This document shows, in pieces, positions 52,926 to 63,944 of a stretch of DNA of 64,000 bases; positions within the stretch are counted from its first letter, which is position 1, and each line of letters begins with the position of its first letter. The notes beneath the pieces were generated by a model that ran no database searches, was not told where the DNA came from, and saw only the letters and a program-made list of their open reading frames with translations. Source of the stretch: Todiramphus chloris collaris (lineage: Eukaryota; Chordata; Aves; Coraciiformes; Alcedinidae); contig JANVCC010000018.1 of the NCBI GenBank assembly GCA_025345505.1, positions 55,385,656-55,449,655 on the forward strand. Direction: 5' to 3'. Made by a program: the position numbers and the translations under genes.

Positions 52926-53614
52926 CATCCTAGGAAAGAAGTCCTCCTATTTCAGGGGCCTTTCTTTGTTAGCATTCACAGTAAGACATTTGAAATTAAA
53001 CAGATGTCCAGGGTGAGAGGGAGACTTAGCCATTCTCATAGTGAGACTTGTTACTACGATCTTGGGCTCATACTCCTGAACCTGAGACACTTTCTATATA
53101 ATCCAAATACTGGGTGATACAAAATCCAATTGCTCTGACTACTTTTAGTATTTCTTATCTCAGTGTGTGGCTTATCAGTGATATTTTGCATTTCACATCA
53201 CTTCCTCCACCCTGCATTCATTTACTTTTTGCTTGTACAAATAAAGAAAATAGTTGACTTAGTCTAGTGCTGTTGTTTGCCTTTTCTAACAATATCTTAA
53301 TGCACAGAGAAACTTCAGTAAGGAATAAGTAGAGCAAAGAAAAAAAACAACCGCAAACTGTAAGCATGGAGTAATTTGTTTTAACATGCTACATTAGAGG
53401 TTTCTAAAGTACTTACTACTAAAAGTAAGCTATCCTGAATAGGCATCTGTCAAAAAACCTTCACAACAGGGTTTCATCTACCCCCTTTGTAGTTGCTGTT
53501 GAGTCTTCATTTCCAGAAGACAGTTTATGCTTCAGTTTCATTTGCGAAGTGGCCTGTACAATATTATGTTCTTTGTGCTTTGCCACAGTCTTGAGATATA
53601 TGCCCACCTATGAC

Positions 53615-53715
53615 TGATTTGGGCACAAGCATTAGATCCAGGATACTTGGGTTAAAGTCCAAGACTCACAGCCCAGATCACTCTCTCAACCTCCATGTCG
53701 TTGCAGTTAGCCCAG
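53615..53715 (+). mobile_element. Possible MIR-like (tRNA-derived CORE-SINE) relic
   Basis: AGATCCAGGATACTTGGGTT, AAAGTCCAAGACTC and ATCACTCTCTCAACCTC resemble, in order, the known MIR pieces CAGACCTGGGTTCGAATCC and TCACTTAACCTCTCTG. This is an ancient amniote SINE class with a tRNA-derived head. Divergence is high and the match rests on a few blocks, so this is tentative. The open frame across it (53610-53849) is not taken as a gene. Confidence 0.33.
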
Positions 53716-54079
53716 AAATACAGATGCTGCTAACACAGGGCCCAGATGAGCTTTCTTCCATGTCTCAGACAGAAAAAGCTGGTAGTTGGAAGGAGGATTT
53801 GATTTATGCTGGGAACCAAATTTTGTGTGGAGTTGCTAAAGAAGAGTAATAGAAAACCCTTCCCTTTCTCCACCCCCCACTATGCTTTCTGTGAAGTTAA
53901 GAGCAATAAAACACTTTAAAGCTGTCCTCAGACACCCTCATTTGCCTCACAGAGCTTTTATTGGTAAGTATCTGCTGGCTGACACTGTACTTTTGCAGGC
54001 TGAGTTCAGTGTACCATAGTAGACTGAACAGCTTCTTGCATGTATGATATATAACCTCGATACTAGTCAGCCTGTCTCA

Positions 54080-54790
54080 TAAGCTGAAGTGTTTTACTGG
54101 TTGATTTCATAGTTCATTAAAAGACTTGCATTTTCCTCCAGCGGTTGAGTGGCAAATGAAAATACCACTAGGTTGCTGAGACTATGCTACTAAGTAATTC
54201 GAGTTTAACTGGCTATGCCTCTAGTAAGCTGTAAAATCATTAACTGTGACAGCACCATTATTAATAATGCCTCATTCATCTCATATCCATGTTCATTGAC
54301 TTCAGCTGCTTTTTCTTATGCATATTATTTAACACTATTTTAAATTATTCCCTAAAAACAAAAAGAGAATGGATTTAATTTATCCCCTTATAAAAAGCTC
54401 TGATGCTCTGTCTTCAAACAATTATATCCTCAAGATTTAGACAGAAAATAAAAATTAATTATTCACTTATTTCCAAAAGGTATTCTTATGCAAGGCTTGA
54501 TTTACCTTGATTAACAAAGCAATTTACTGCATGTTTCAAGATGTGTTGCTAGTATTTTAGCTTGGAATAAAATTAGATACATTATAGTGTCCTACTGTAT
54601 TCCATCAACACTATTCAGAATTCAAATGTTATTTAATTTTTGCAGATACCATAAGATTTCATTTTAAATAATTTTGATAACTAACTTAATGAAGTGCTAA
54701 AGTGTTAGAGATGTATTAATTCCTTTCATTACTTTTTCAGTACTTCTTTGGTTAACTCCTTTAAAATGCATTTTTATTTAAGTAGTGTGA
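54080..54790. other. Candidate conserved non-coding block (largest)
   Basis: About 700 bases free of long simple repeats, rich in TAAT/ATTA cores (ATTATTAATAATG near 54257, TTTAATTTATCC near 54373, AAATTAATTATTCAC near 54450) and with TATGCATATTATTTAAC near 54317. The texture is typical of vertebrate developmental enhancers, but conservation is inferred only. Confidence 0.25.
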
Positions 54791-54902
54791 TTCTCATGAG
54801 GTAAATATCTCTTCCTCCTCATCCCTGAAAGTGTTTAGGAGCAAACTCAAATGATGTAGGCAAAATGTTGGCTTCATGATGGTAACCAAAAGCAGTCAAT
54901 AG

Positions 54903-54918
54903 AAAAAAAAAAAAAAAA
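54903..54918 (+). repeat. Poly-A run (16)
   Basis: Pure A homopolymer. No retroposed body is recognised upstream. Confidence 0.85.
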
Positions 54919-56744
54919 TGCAAGTACCAATCTGAATTAAGCCTTTAGCTTTTATTTTAGAATAGAGGGGTTTGGATGTTTTTTCTCTTCCTTAAAAATA
55001 ATAAATAAATTCTAAAATAGATTCCAGAAATCATAAAAAATAAAGTGTTGCTATTCTAAAATTAAAGAATTAAGTAGTACAGATTTTTTTTTTCCTTGTT
55101 TTTACCAATTTCACTTCTCCATATATTGTGTATAAAAGCTTAACTGAATGCATGGCCGCAGTGTTTGCCAGGGTGTAATAAATGCTGGTGTAATGTAAAT
55201 CTACGATGTGTTAACAGTTTTGGAAATTTCTTCTGTAAATGTGAACGTCTCTGTGCCCATTTTCAAGAGCAAGCCTCTGACTGTCCCTGAAGGTTGTGTG
55301 AGGCACTCAAGTTTATAAGATGGTTCTGAATCCAGCACAGTAGGGTTTTTCACACATTCTTGGGGAAGCAGTTTGTTGTGTTCTAGGGTTACCATATTTT
55401 CTGAAGTTCTCCATTTTACACTCAAACAAAATTTGGTAAAATGAGGTAATCATGAACTGAAGGAAATGCTAATTCATCTTAGTTGGTCACTCATTTTCAT
55501 AGGCACCAGTCCTTCCAATGTGTATGTGGCTGCCATACAAATGAGTTACGCCACTAATCTGGCAGGCAGATTTGGTGCAGTAGGGTCTGGGTGTTTTTTA
55601 GGACCATGTCCAGTCGTGCTTCACTTGTCACTGAGTCATATCTGTACAAGCGTGAGCAGCCGTAATGATTAGGAACTAAAACAAGCCACTTGGTGCCTTT
55701 GCTTGCTCCCTTAGCATTTGGTTTAATGATTGCTACTCTGCAAACTTTCATGGGGCAAAAAGGTGACATTGACACAACACCTCTACTAGGTTTTGAAATT
55801 GAGCCTGTTACAAAGCTGGAAATAAAGAAACAGCAAGTATCATTTATCATGGTAATTTATCTTCCTTTTAGGGAAACAATTGACAATATGCTCTACAGCA
55901 TGTTAATCTCTGAAGTGTGTATCAGATTTTCTGGGGAAAATACAGTGACAACCAATTAAACAATTTCTGCAGGGTTCAAAAGTTGGCTTCATGTAGAATT
56001 TCAAGCACATTTCCTAAACAGTTGGATATAAAAGTAGGGATGAGGCACTGAAACATGTAGATTATTATGGGAGAGTTGTTATATTAGCAGTAGAGTAAAT
56101 TTTTGTGTGTGTGTGTCAATGTTTACAGTGTCATAACCTGATTGTGAGAAGCAGAGCTCCACTAAAAGTGTTGAGGCTGGACACAGAACTGTCCTTTAGT
56201 TCCTGCAGTGCTTTTAAGTTTAAGCAATTCTTCAATAAAAGTGCAAGACTCAGCCTGGGAAGGGATGGCACCCAGGTGCTTGTTGGTAGTAGTAAGATCA
56301 CAGTACTCTTGTGAGATCTGAAAGACAAGCCAGAAGGAAACCAGTATCCAACCTGGACATAGAAGAAAACTAAAATAATTAACTGCTGTAATTTTTATCA
56401 CTTAAGAAAGAAAGGAAGATGAATGGAGATCTTGTGGAGATGGAAATTTTTCTGTGATTTATGGACATGCATAGCTATAATGGTAATAATAGTGAAATAG
56501 TTGAATATTATGGGTAATGCACTGTTTCTTTAGATGTTCCTGGATTATTTGTTGTTTCTTCCTACTTTAACATATAATGAAGTTGATTTTTATCTTTTTT
56601 TTATTAGATATGAAAATGTTTTAAAAGTAGACAGAAACAGTACTACCACTGATTGACATATTCAAAAAACTAGATAGTATCAGAGATTGTGTTCATGTTT
56701 ATCTTTAAATGACCTGTATTGAAATACATAGATTTTGTGTCAGA
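54919..56744. other. Unique AT-rich sequence with a short (GT)n
   Basis: A short GT run lies at 56104-56116. Open frames on both strands at 55201-56401 are short, overlapping and without recognisable domains. Confidence 0.5.
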
Positions 56745-57268
56745 GTATGAAACCCCGAGTACTGTGTCCAGTTTTGGGCCCCTTTCTACAAGAAAGACGT
56801 TGAGGTGCTGGAGAGGGTACAGATGCAGGGCAACAAAGCTAGTAAAGGGTTTAGAGCATGTGTCTCATGAGGAAAGGCTGAGGGATCTGGGGCTGTTTAG
56901 CCTTGAGAAAAGAAGGCTGACGGGAGACCTTGTTGCTCTCTGCAACTACCTGAAGGGAAGTTGTAGCGAGGTGGGAGTTGGTTTGTTGTCCCTGGTGACA
57001 AGTGACAGAACAAGAGGAAATGGCCTGAAGTTGAACCAGGGGAGGTTCAGGCTGGATATTAGGAAGCATTTCTTTCCAGAAAGGGTTGTCAGGCATTGGA
57101 ATGGCCTGCCCAGGGAGGTGGTGGTGTCACCATCCCTGGAAGTGTTGAAGAGGTGGTTAGATGTTGGACTTAGGGATGTGGTTTAGTGTTTTTTGACAGG
57201 GCTAGGAATAAGGTTGGATTTGATGATCTTGAAGGTCTCTTCCAGCAAAAACTATTCTGTGATTCTAT
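56745..57268 (+). mobile_element. CR1 LINE, 5'-truncated, sense
   Basis: The largest mobile element seen. In order it carries GAGTACTGTGTCCAGTTTTG, GAGGTGCTGGAGAGGGT, GAGGAAAGGCTGAGGGATCT, GGGAGACCTTGTTGCTCTC and GACAGAACAAGAGGAAATGG. It then carries GGTTCAGGCTGGATATTAGG, CCATCCCTGGAAGTGTTGAA, GGTTGGATTTGATGATCTTG and the 3' tail ATTCTGTGATTCTAT. These match the avian CR1 3' quarter: end of ORF2, 3' UTR and terminal repeat. The 5' truncation is typical of incomplete target-primed reverse transcription. The 5' edge is uncertain by about 10 bases. Confidence 0.95.
56746..57186 (+). pseudogene. CR1 ORF2 C-terminal fragment (frameshifted)
   Basis: CR1 ORF2 encodes an endonuclease and reverse transcriptase. 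Only the extreme C-terminus beyond the catalytic domains is present. Residues equivalent to RTRGNGLKL and [11 protein letters not shown] are read in the native frame and end at the family's usual stop (57184-57186). The first 25 or so codons are native in another frame: 56757-56819 reads as EYCVQFWAP followed by KDVEVLER only when shifted. One extra base between about 56819 and 56832 therefore makes the continuous 155-codon frame partly artefactual. No catalytic motif remains, so it cannot act on its own. Confidence 0.88.
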
Positions 57269-57396
57269 CTTCTCATTACACCTTTTCATAGACTGTGTCT
57301 TATGCAATTCCCCGCGGGTACAGTATATGCTGTATCTGGTTCCCAGTTAATAAACTTGAAAAAAGATCTATAAAAGCAGTCAAACCATCTTTGTGC

Positions 57397-57443
57397 TTTT
57401 TTTTAAAAAAAAAAAAAAAACAAAAAACAAACCATCAAAAAAA
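57397..57443 (+). repeat. T8-A16 junction and A-rich tract
   Basis: Eight T are followed by sixteen A, then A runs separated by C. The T-A junction could form a short hairpin. Confidence 0.8.
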
Positions 57444-57518
57444 GGTGTTTTTAAAAAAGCTTTATCTATAAATTGCTGAATTAATTTTCTTCTTTAAGTT
57501 TCCCTCAAGTTTTTGCTG

Positions 57519-57560
57519 CGTGGTGGTGGTTGTTGTGTGGTTTTGTTGTTTTTGTTTTTT
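57519..57560 (+). repeat. (TGG)n/(TTG)n T/G tract
   Basis: TGGTGGTGG passes into TTGTTG and T-rich units. Confidence 0.75.
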
Positions 57561-58499
57561 CTACTGTAGTATTAAGCAGGCTTTATCATATGTTTATATT
57601 AGTAAATAACTTAAAACCCAAATCACTTCCAAGAATTGGTCCTTTGTGCTATTTTTATTATATGTCTTCTCCTGTTTTAATTAATGTGGTTTTATTACTA
57701 AATTGAATGTTAAAAAAAAAAAATTAAAACTGTAGTTTTTTTATGGTGCCATACTGATTCATTAAACTGTATCTCATAGTTTCCTGTCAATACAGAAAAC
57801 TTAAAGATGTTCCTAGGGTTATTCTCTCATTTTACATGCTCTTAAAATTGTCTGCACTTAAGAGGTTTTCTTCTAGAGCTCAGCCTAAGCCATCTACCCA
57901 GGAGATAAAGTACATTTCCTTGGGCTCAAAGTCAGATTCTGATGGTGCGCAGCCAAAGCTCATATCTTATAATTTTTTCAACTTAATTTTTCCTGATGTT
58001 TCTCCACATCTTCTTTTTTCTCATTAACTCCTCTCCTAATGGTATCACACCACCTGAGGTGCTTCAACACTATTTTCTACTTGGGCTGTGTATTCTGGTT
58101 CAGTGATGCAGTGTGATTGCCATTCATCACTGGCACAGTATTATGCCTTCCTGAATAAATTCCCTACTTTCCTAATGTACCAAATTACTGAAACCAATTT
58201 TGGCCGCCTCTTCACATTTCTTAGACTGAGTGACTCTTGAAACCTCTCCTTAGCTTTGAGGAGTAGCATATCTTACTGCCTATCCTTTTTTTTTATACAG
58301 GCAAACTAGAAAAAGGGAACAACTCAGGTGCCTAAACAGGGGCATCAGGGGAATACACAACATGATATCTAAGACATTAGCAGAGACTGGACAGGTAGGA
58401 AATATGATTAATGGGAGATGCTTCTAGAGTAGCAGGTGAAGAACATATAGGATGCTTTAGGGCAGCAAATGCCTTGTTTTAATCTCCCAAATCACTCCC
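57561..58499. other. Unique AT-rich sequence, no gene seen
   Basis: No exon or element end is recognised. A short open frame at 57836-58027 has no domain. Confidence 0.5.
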
Positions 58500-58735
58500 C
58501 AGAATTACTGCTGTGAAATAAATCATTACTGTAGTAAAAAAAGAACCATGTCCAAATTATGTGCTTGATTTTTCTGTTTATTCAGAGACTTTAACAGTCA
58601 TGATTGCAACGCATTTCCTAATTGCAATCTATGAAGTTGCTAAATGTAACTGTACATGCTTGGGTCTTCTGAAAAATGTTCCAGCAAACATGTGAAAGAA
58701 ACTTTTAACAGCAGTGATTGTTTCTAAATATGCTG
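58500..58735. other. Candidate conserved non-coding block
   Basis: Repeat-free, high-complexity text with ATTATG, CATGATTGCAAC and TCCTAATTGCAATC (C/EBP- and homeodomain-like words). Conservation is not measured. Confidence 0.22.
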
Positions 58736-58743
58736 TGGTCCTT

Positions 58744-58758
58744 CACTGGAGGGGGCAG
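58744..58758 (+). promoter_or_regulatory. Weak CTCF-like motif
   Basis: CACTGGAGGGGGCAG agrees with the CTCF core on the GGGGGC side but differs at about three positions of the 5' half. Reported only because of the stronger site at 40.77 kb on the opposite strand. Confidence 0.15.
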
Positions 58759-59059
58759 GGGAGAATCAAGCATGTACATTTACCTTCTAGTTGGTTTTTG
58801 GTGTGTTTGGCTTTTTTTTTTTTCCTCCTTCTCCTCTTTGCACTGCCTTCAGCCTGAAGAGTAAAATATCACCAAACCAGTCTTAGAACATTTCATTTTC
58901 CGGTCTTTCTAGGGTTGGACTGTTTTAATTTCCTGATAGTACCATTTTTGAAATTTCAGATTTTTTTTTTTCTTGAAATTGTGAAGGCATTTTTAATTCC
59001 TTAAAGAAGATCCTCATCTTGAGGGATGAGGCATGAGGGAATGAATATCCACTTGTATT

Positions 59060-60000
59060 AATGTTGGAAATAAAGCAAGGCTAAAGTATCATTTTCTTTC
59101 AGTGAAGCAATGAAAATAAGGGATGCTTAAAAAGTGCTAATGAATAACTCGATTATGAAGAAGCTGCAGAATTCAAAGAGCACCCAGGAAATTGCCACTT
59201 GTTCATATTGTGGTGAAATGCATTTGGTCCTGTTGGGTAGAAATTTCATAAGCCAAAGACATTATTAGTTCAACTCTTCCATAGCCTTGACTCCCACACA
59301 CAGCTGTGCTGGTATTAGAGTTTGGATGTGCGGGAATAAGCATTACTGCAGCAAAATATCTCTGTTTTACTCAGAGTGGTTAAAAAGGGGAAGAGCAGAA
59401 CATGGTGTATCTCAGGATAACAAGGAAAAAAAAAAGTAAGAAAAGACTCCTTGAAGAGTCTGATGCATAGTGGCTTCCTTGGTCAAGGCTTTAAGAGCAT
59501 TGTATAACTTTGTGTTATTTCATCTGCTCTGCTCAGTGGAGAGATTACACAAAGAAGCATTGCACTGCTTTTTAATAAGTCTTGTGTCGGTGAAGTGATA
59601 TTTCTGTGTTGAAAAAAGACCAGTAACAATGCCAATTAGATGATACCTCTGTACTAAATATTTTCACATCCTAGTTTGAAATAAAATAGCACTTCTCATT
59701 AGTTGGTCTATTCTATTTAACTCTGTGTTCAAAGCATAGTCTTGATGAGAGCAGAGCTCTTGTCCTCTGCATTTACTGTGATTCCAAGCAAAGGTGTATG
59801 AAGACATTTGTCTAATTTAACAAATGTAGTGGTACCTCACACTTGTCTTATTTAGGAAATAAATGAAGAGCTGTTTGCTGGTGGCTATCACTAGTGACAA
59901 ACACCAGCCCACAAAATAAACAAATATCTAAATTATTAACTGCCTGATCAGCAACTCACTTGAGAATTTTGTTGGGTCATGAATGCTGGCATGTTGTCAG
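59060..60000. other. Candidate conserved non-coding block with hairpin
   Basis: About 940 bases containing only a short A run (near 59427). It includes AATAACTCGATTATGAAG and an inverted repeat at 59877-59908. No coding frame is evident. The enhancer-like interpretation is inference. Confidence 0.22.
59877..59908. repeat. Nested inverted repeat
   Basis: Outer arms GCTGGTG (59877-59883) and CACCAGC (59902-59908) enclose the perfect palindrome TCACTAGTGA (59888-59897), each separated from it by four bases. Confidence 0.75.
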
Positions 60001-62389
60001 GGAAACAGGAATAACTTAACTAACTACTTAGATATGTTGAAAGATGAAATCTGTTTACCTATTTTTGGTGGTTAATAGCAGAGCTGGATTTGCAAATGGT
60101 TGCTAAAATGGAAAACACAGTAATGCTTTTCCTTCGATACAAACAACTTAAACAGTTTAGGTTTTAATTCAGAGTCTTGATATATGGGTTTCTATTTTGA
60201 TTCATGAGAAACTCATTGGTTTTTTTGTCATCCTCCCCCTACCTCACTTTTTTTCCCTGCCCTAAGCATTCATTAATACCATATATTAATATTTGTTGAT
60301 GTCTTGCAATTTGGAAGCGATTAAATAGCTCACTTTAGAGTAGTTTCCCTTAATATGATGAGCTGAAATTCCAAGTGTTTCAGGTGCCACCATTTCTGTT
60401 TATCATTTTATTTGAGGCTGGCTTCTTTGCCAACCATATGACCTTCAGGACCAGCAATGGGTTTTTGCAATGGCAGAGGAAGTTTCCCTGTGTTCTGGAT
60501 CGTATAACAACCACCTGGAAAAGCAAGTTGAGAATCCTCAACAGGTGAAAGTCTGTGTTTGACTGGGAGCTAGAGTAAGATTCACTCTATGATTTGGAGA
60601 GATGTTGTATCTGGTAGGAGGACTTTCCTGGCTGCATTGCCTGAAGTTAGACAGTAAGTTGTGAAATGGAGCCTCTGGCTCTGAAACTCTCAAAATTCTC
60701 TGTGACAAGCTCCTTAGAATTAATTGCTAGTCTGTAGGGATTTCCTGTTCCCCTGAGCATCTGCTCATTTGGAAAGCATCCTGCTGGGAAGGGGAAAAAC
60801 AACTGTAACAATAAAAATCTCTTTATTCCAAAACTTTGCTTGAAGAATTGATACCTCTTTATCTGTTTCCTGTTTTGTAGTGTGTATGCTCACACTGGTC
60901 AGCTAAAGTAGATAAATGGGTTTTCAGACACTGAGGAACAGAAGTAAGGGTACCTGGTTATGTAGGTGACTATAATCAGTATTTGCCAAATATTTAAGAA
61001 TCTATCATTCAGGAACTGATCTTTTGAGGCTTTTGTGCTAAATAGATTGCTAATAGAGCAATCATGCCACTGAACTTGTACTGAGAAGGCGTATATAATT
61101 CTAAAGTTTCAGGATGTTCTGGATTTCCAGGGACAAACTGCAAGACTAGGTACTGATGAAAGTCTGGAATCAAAAGGCATGCAATCATCTTTGACCAGCA
61201 AAATATCAAAGGCAGGGCTTTAAAATATTAGTTGTCTTCAGGATTTCAGATTAAACCATGTTACTGTTATTTAGCAGTCCTGTGGTATCTGAAGCCAGGT
61301 CTTCCTGAGTTGTCGTCATTGTAGAATAGACATTAGAATAACTATCAAAGTAATCTTTCTCTAATTCATTCTTTTATGAAGTGTTGTACCAATCTGACAC
61401 TCTCAGGGTGAATAGATGAAAATATGTGGGGAAAGTACATACATAATGCTGATCTTTACCATTCATATGTGCAATAAAGAAAAAAATGTCAATTCCAAAT
61501 CACTGCTTCTCTTTTCTCACCTCTTTCATGCTCCCATCCCTTTGCACTGCTTAAAATGTCATAGTTTGTCATCAGCACAATTCTGCTGTTTTCCTAGGTC
61601 TGAATGCTGCCTTAACAATGGAGAACAACTTTTCTCTTTTAACTCAGCTAGTTGTCTAGATGCACTTCGTACTTAATGGAGAGAAACAAACATTTTGAGG
61701 AAGCAGTTTCTTCCATCCAACAATGTAAATACCTACTTTTGGTGTGAGTCTACTGATTTAATGGAAATACACATTCCCTTCTATTGACAAGCGGAGCCTG
61801 GACAATCAGATCAGATACCTGAACTGTTTAAGTCGGTATCTGGGCAGATGAAATGCACCAAACTGACAAAGGGTAGGTAACAAATCTTTTATTTGGATAT
61901 GAAAATAAACCATTGCTCAGTCAGAATTTCTCCTCTCCTAAAGCATTTCCTTGCTCGTTAGGAGGCTTGAATAAAAATTTACTCCAAGTAGCAGTCCAGT
62001 ATTTTGCATGACAGAAATTTCCTTTCATAGGTATTGTGATATGTACACTACTGGATCTAGTTCCATAGGTTTGGGTTTTTTTATTTATTCTACAAAGTTA
62101 TACTGTGCATGTTCACAAAAGACAATGTCACTTACTTCATCTCTTTTGTTGCTTAAATGTAGAAATGCCTTTCCTTTTACCTGGGCTAGCAAGATAAAAA
62201 AAAAAATCTCAAGCTCCTTTTGCTTATATTTTTGTTTGACTCTTTTACAAGCAAACCTTTTACAACTCTAACAACAGTAGAAGAAACCCTTTGTTTCCTG
62301 TAAGTAAAGTGGGGAAGTAAAAATTATACCCCATAGTATCCAGAATCATCAAATCTATTTCTTCTCTATTTCAAAGTAGTGTTGTTTGT

Positions 62390-62432
62390 TGCTTGTTTGG
62401 GGTTTTCTTGATTTCTTTTTTTTTTTTTTTTT
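62390..62432 (+). repeat. T/G-rich tract ending in T17
   Basis: TTGTTTGGGG-type text is followed by a pure T run of seventeen. Confidence 0.8.
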
Positions 62433-63016
62433 AACTGCTAATGAAAGCATGATAAAGATTGGCTTCTGAAGGGGGGGAAAAGAGCTTTAATTTCTGTTTT
62501 CCTTCTTAGTGTCTCTCTGCAGTCTGGTTATGGTTTAGAAACACAACCATTTTACTCTTCAGGACTAAATTCATTTGCACTATCAAAGTGCATTCAAATT
62601 ATCAAAGTCTCATTCTCTCCCTAGAGTGTGGTATTGAATTGAGAACACTGATCTTCTGGCATTTCATGTATAACTTGAAAATGTTGGAAACTGCAGATGA
62701 AATTACTCAAATTTTCTACTTGTAGATTATCTGTTTTCCCCTCCTTCCACGTGTTTAAAATATTATTTCTCTGTAGGTTGATTGTTTTCCCTCTTATCAT
62801 CTAGTCAAAAGCTTCAATTTATTATTCTCTAAGGTGATCACTTAAACTGGGGGCACTGAAGCTTTCACAGCTAAAGAGTTGCTTTTAATATCAAATGCAG
62901 AGTAAACCACAAAAGCCGTGCATACCATAGGAACTCAAAGGGAAATGCAAATAAACATATCATTGAATTGTAATGAGAACCGTTATGGGAAATGAAGATC
63001 AGATTATCAAATGAGA

Positions 63017-63054
63017 TTTTTTGTTTGTTTTGGGGTTTTGTTTTTGTTGTTTTT
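63017..63054 (+). repeat. T/G-rich tract
   Basis: TTTG, TTTTGGGG and TTGTTG units. Confidence 0.75.
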
Positions 63055-63929
63055 CTAAGTTGTACTATCACTGAAATACACTTAGGCCACTCATACCAGA
63101 CTGTAATAATGAATACTGGTGACCTCTGCAACAAAGTTTGGCTTAATGAGAAGAGAAGCTAGACTATACATGTATGTGAGAACAATGAGGTCAGCAACTA
63201 TTGACATTCTAAAATCTTTGATCAAGTTTTCCATGCTCTGCAGAAGTATTCCTGAGCAGATGTGTACTACTACTTGCTATTGTAATACACCAACAATATA
63301 TGATACTTCAGCTTGTCTCCAGTAGTGTCTGAATGGTGAAATACTTTTGTTCTATGAAAACTAATGACTTGCACAAATTTAGTGTGATTCATATTTTGTT
63401 TCTAATACTCTAAATGCTACTAAGGAAGGCATATCATGAAAAAGAACATCTTAAGTAAAAGAGAAAAATGCAGAAGTCAGTAACTAATAAGAATCAGTAA
63501 TTTTTTAAAGCAAATGAACGCCAAGGATTGGGAACTTCAGAAATATCTAGGCAACTTAGTACCATTAATATGGTCACTAGTAAAGCAATCAAGTATTAGT
63601 GCTCCTGTGTTAACTACTAATATCTCTGAGCATCTCTCTCTGAACCTTTAGGTGATTTTGGTTGGTTGGGATGTGTGTCCAAAGCAATGATATTTTCTAC
63701 CTTTGACAAATCTGCTTACTGTCTGTTGATGTGGCTTGTATTGCTTAGCAGAAAGGTTATTGTCTTATCAAGTGATACCAGGTACTCCAGTGTAACTGGT
63801 AATAGAAATAAACCTTTAAATGAGGAAGATCTTTAAAAAATAATTTTCTTTTTAGAAACATCATTAGACCTTGCTGGATGATAGTCCTGGAAGCATCTCC
63901 ACATTTCTTTCTGTCTAAACACTTGTTGC

Positions 63930-63944
63930 AAAAAAAAAAAAAAA
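63930..63944 (+). repeat. Poly-A run (15)
   Basis: Pure A homopolymer near the window end. Confidence 0.85.
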
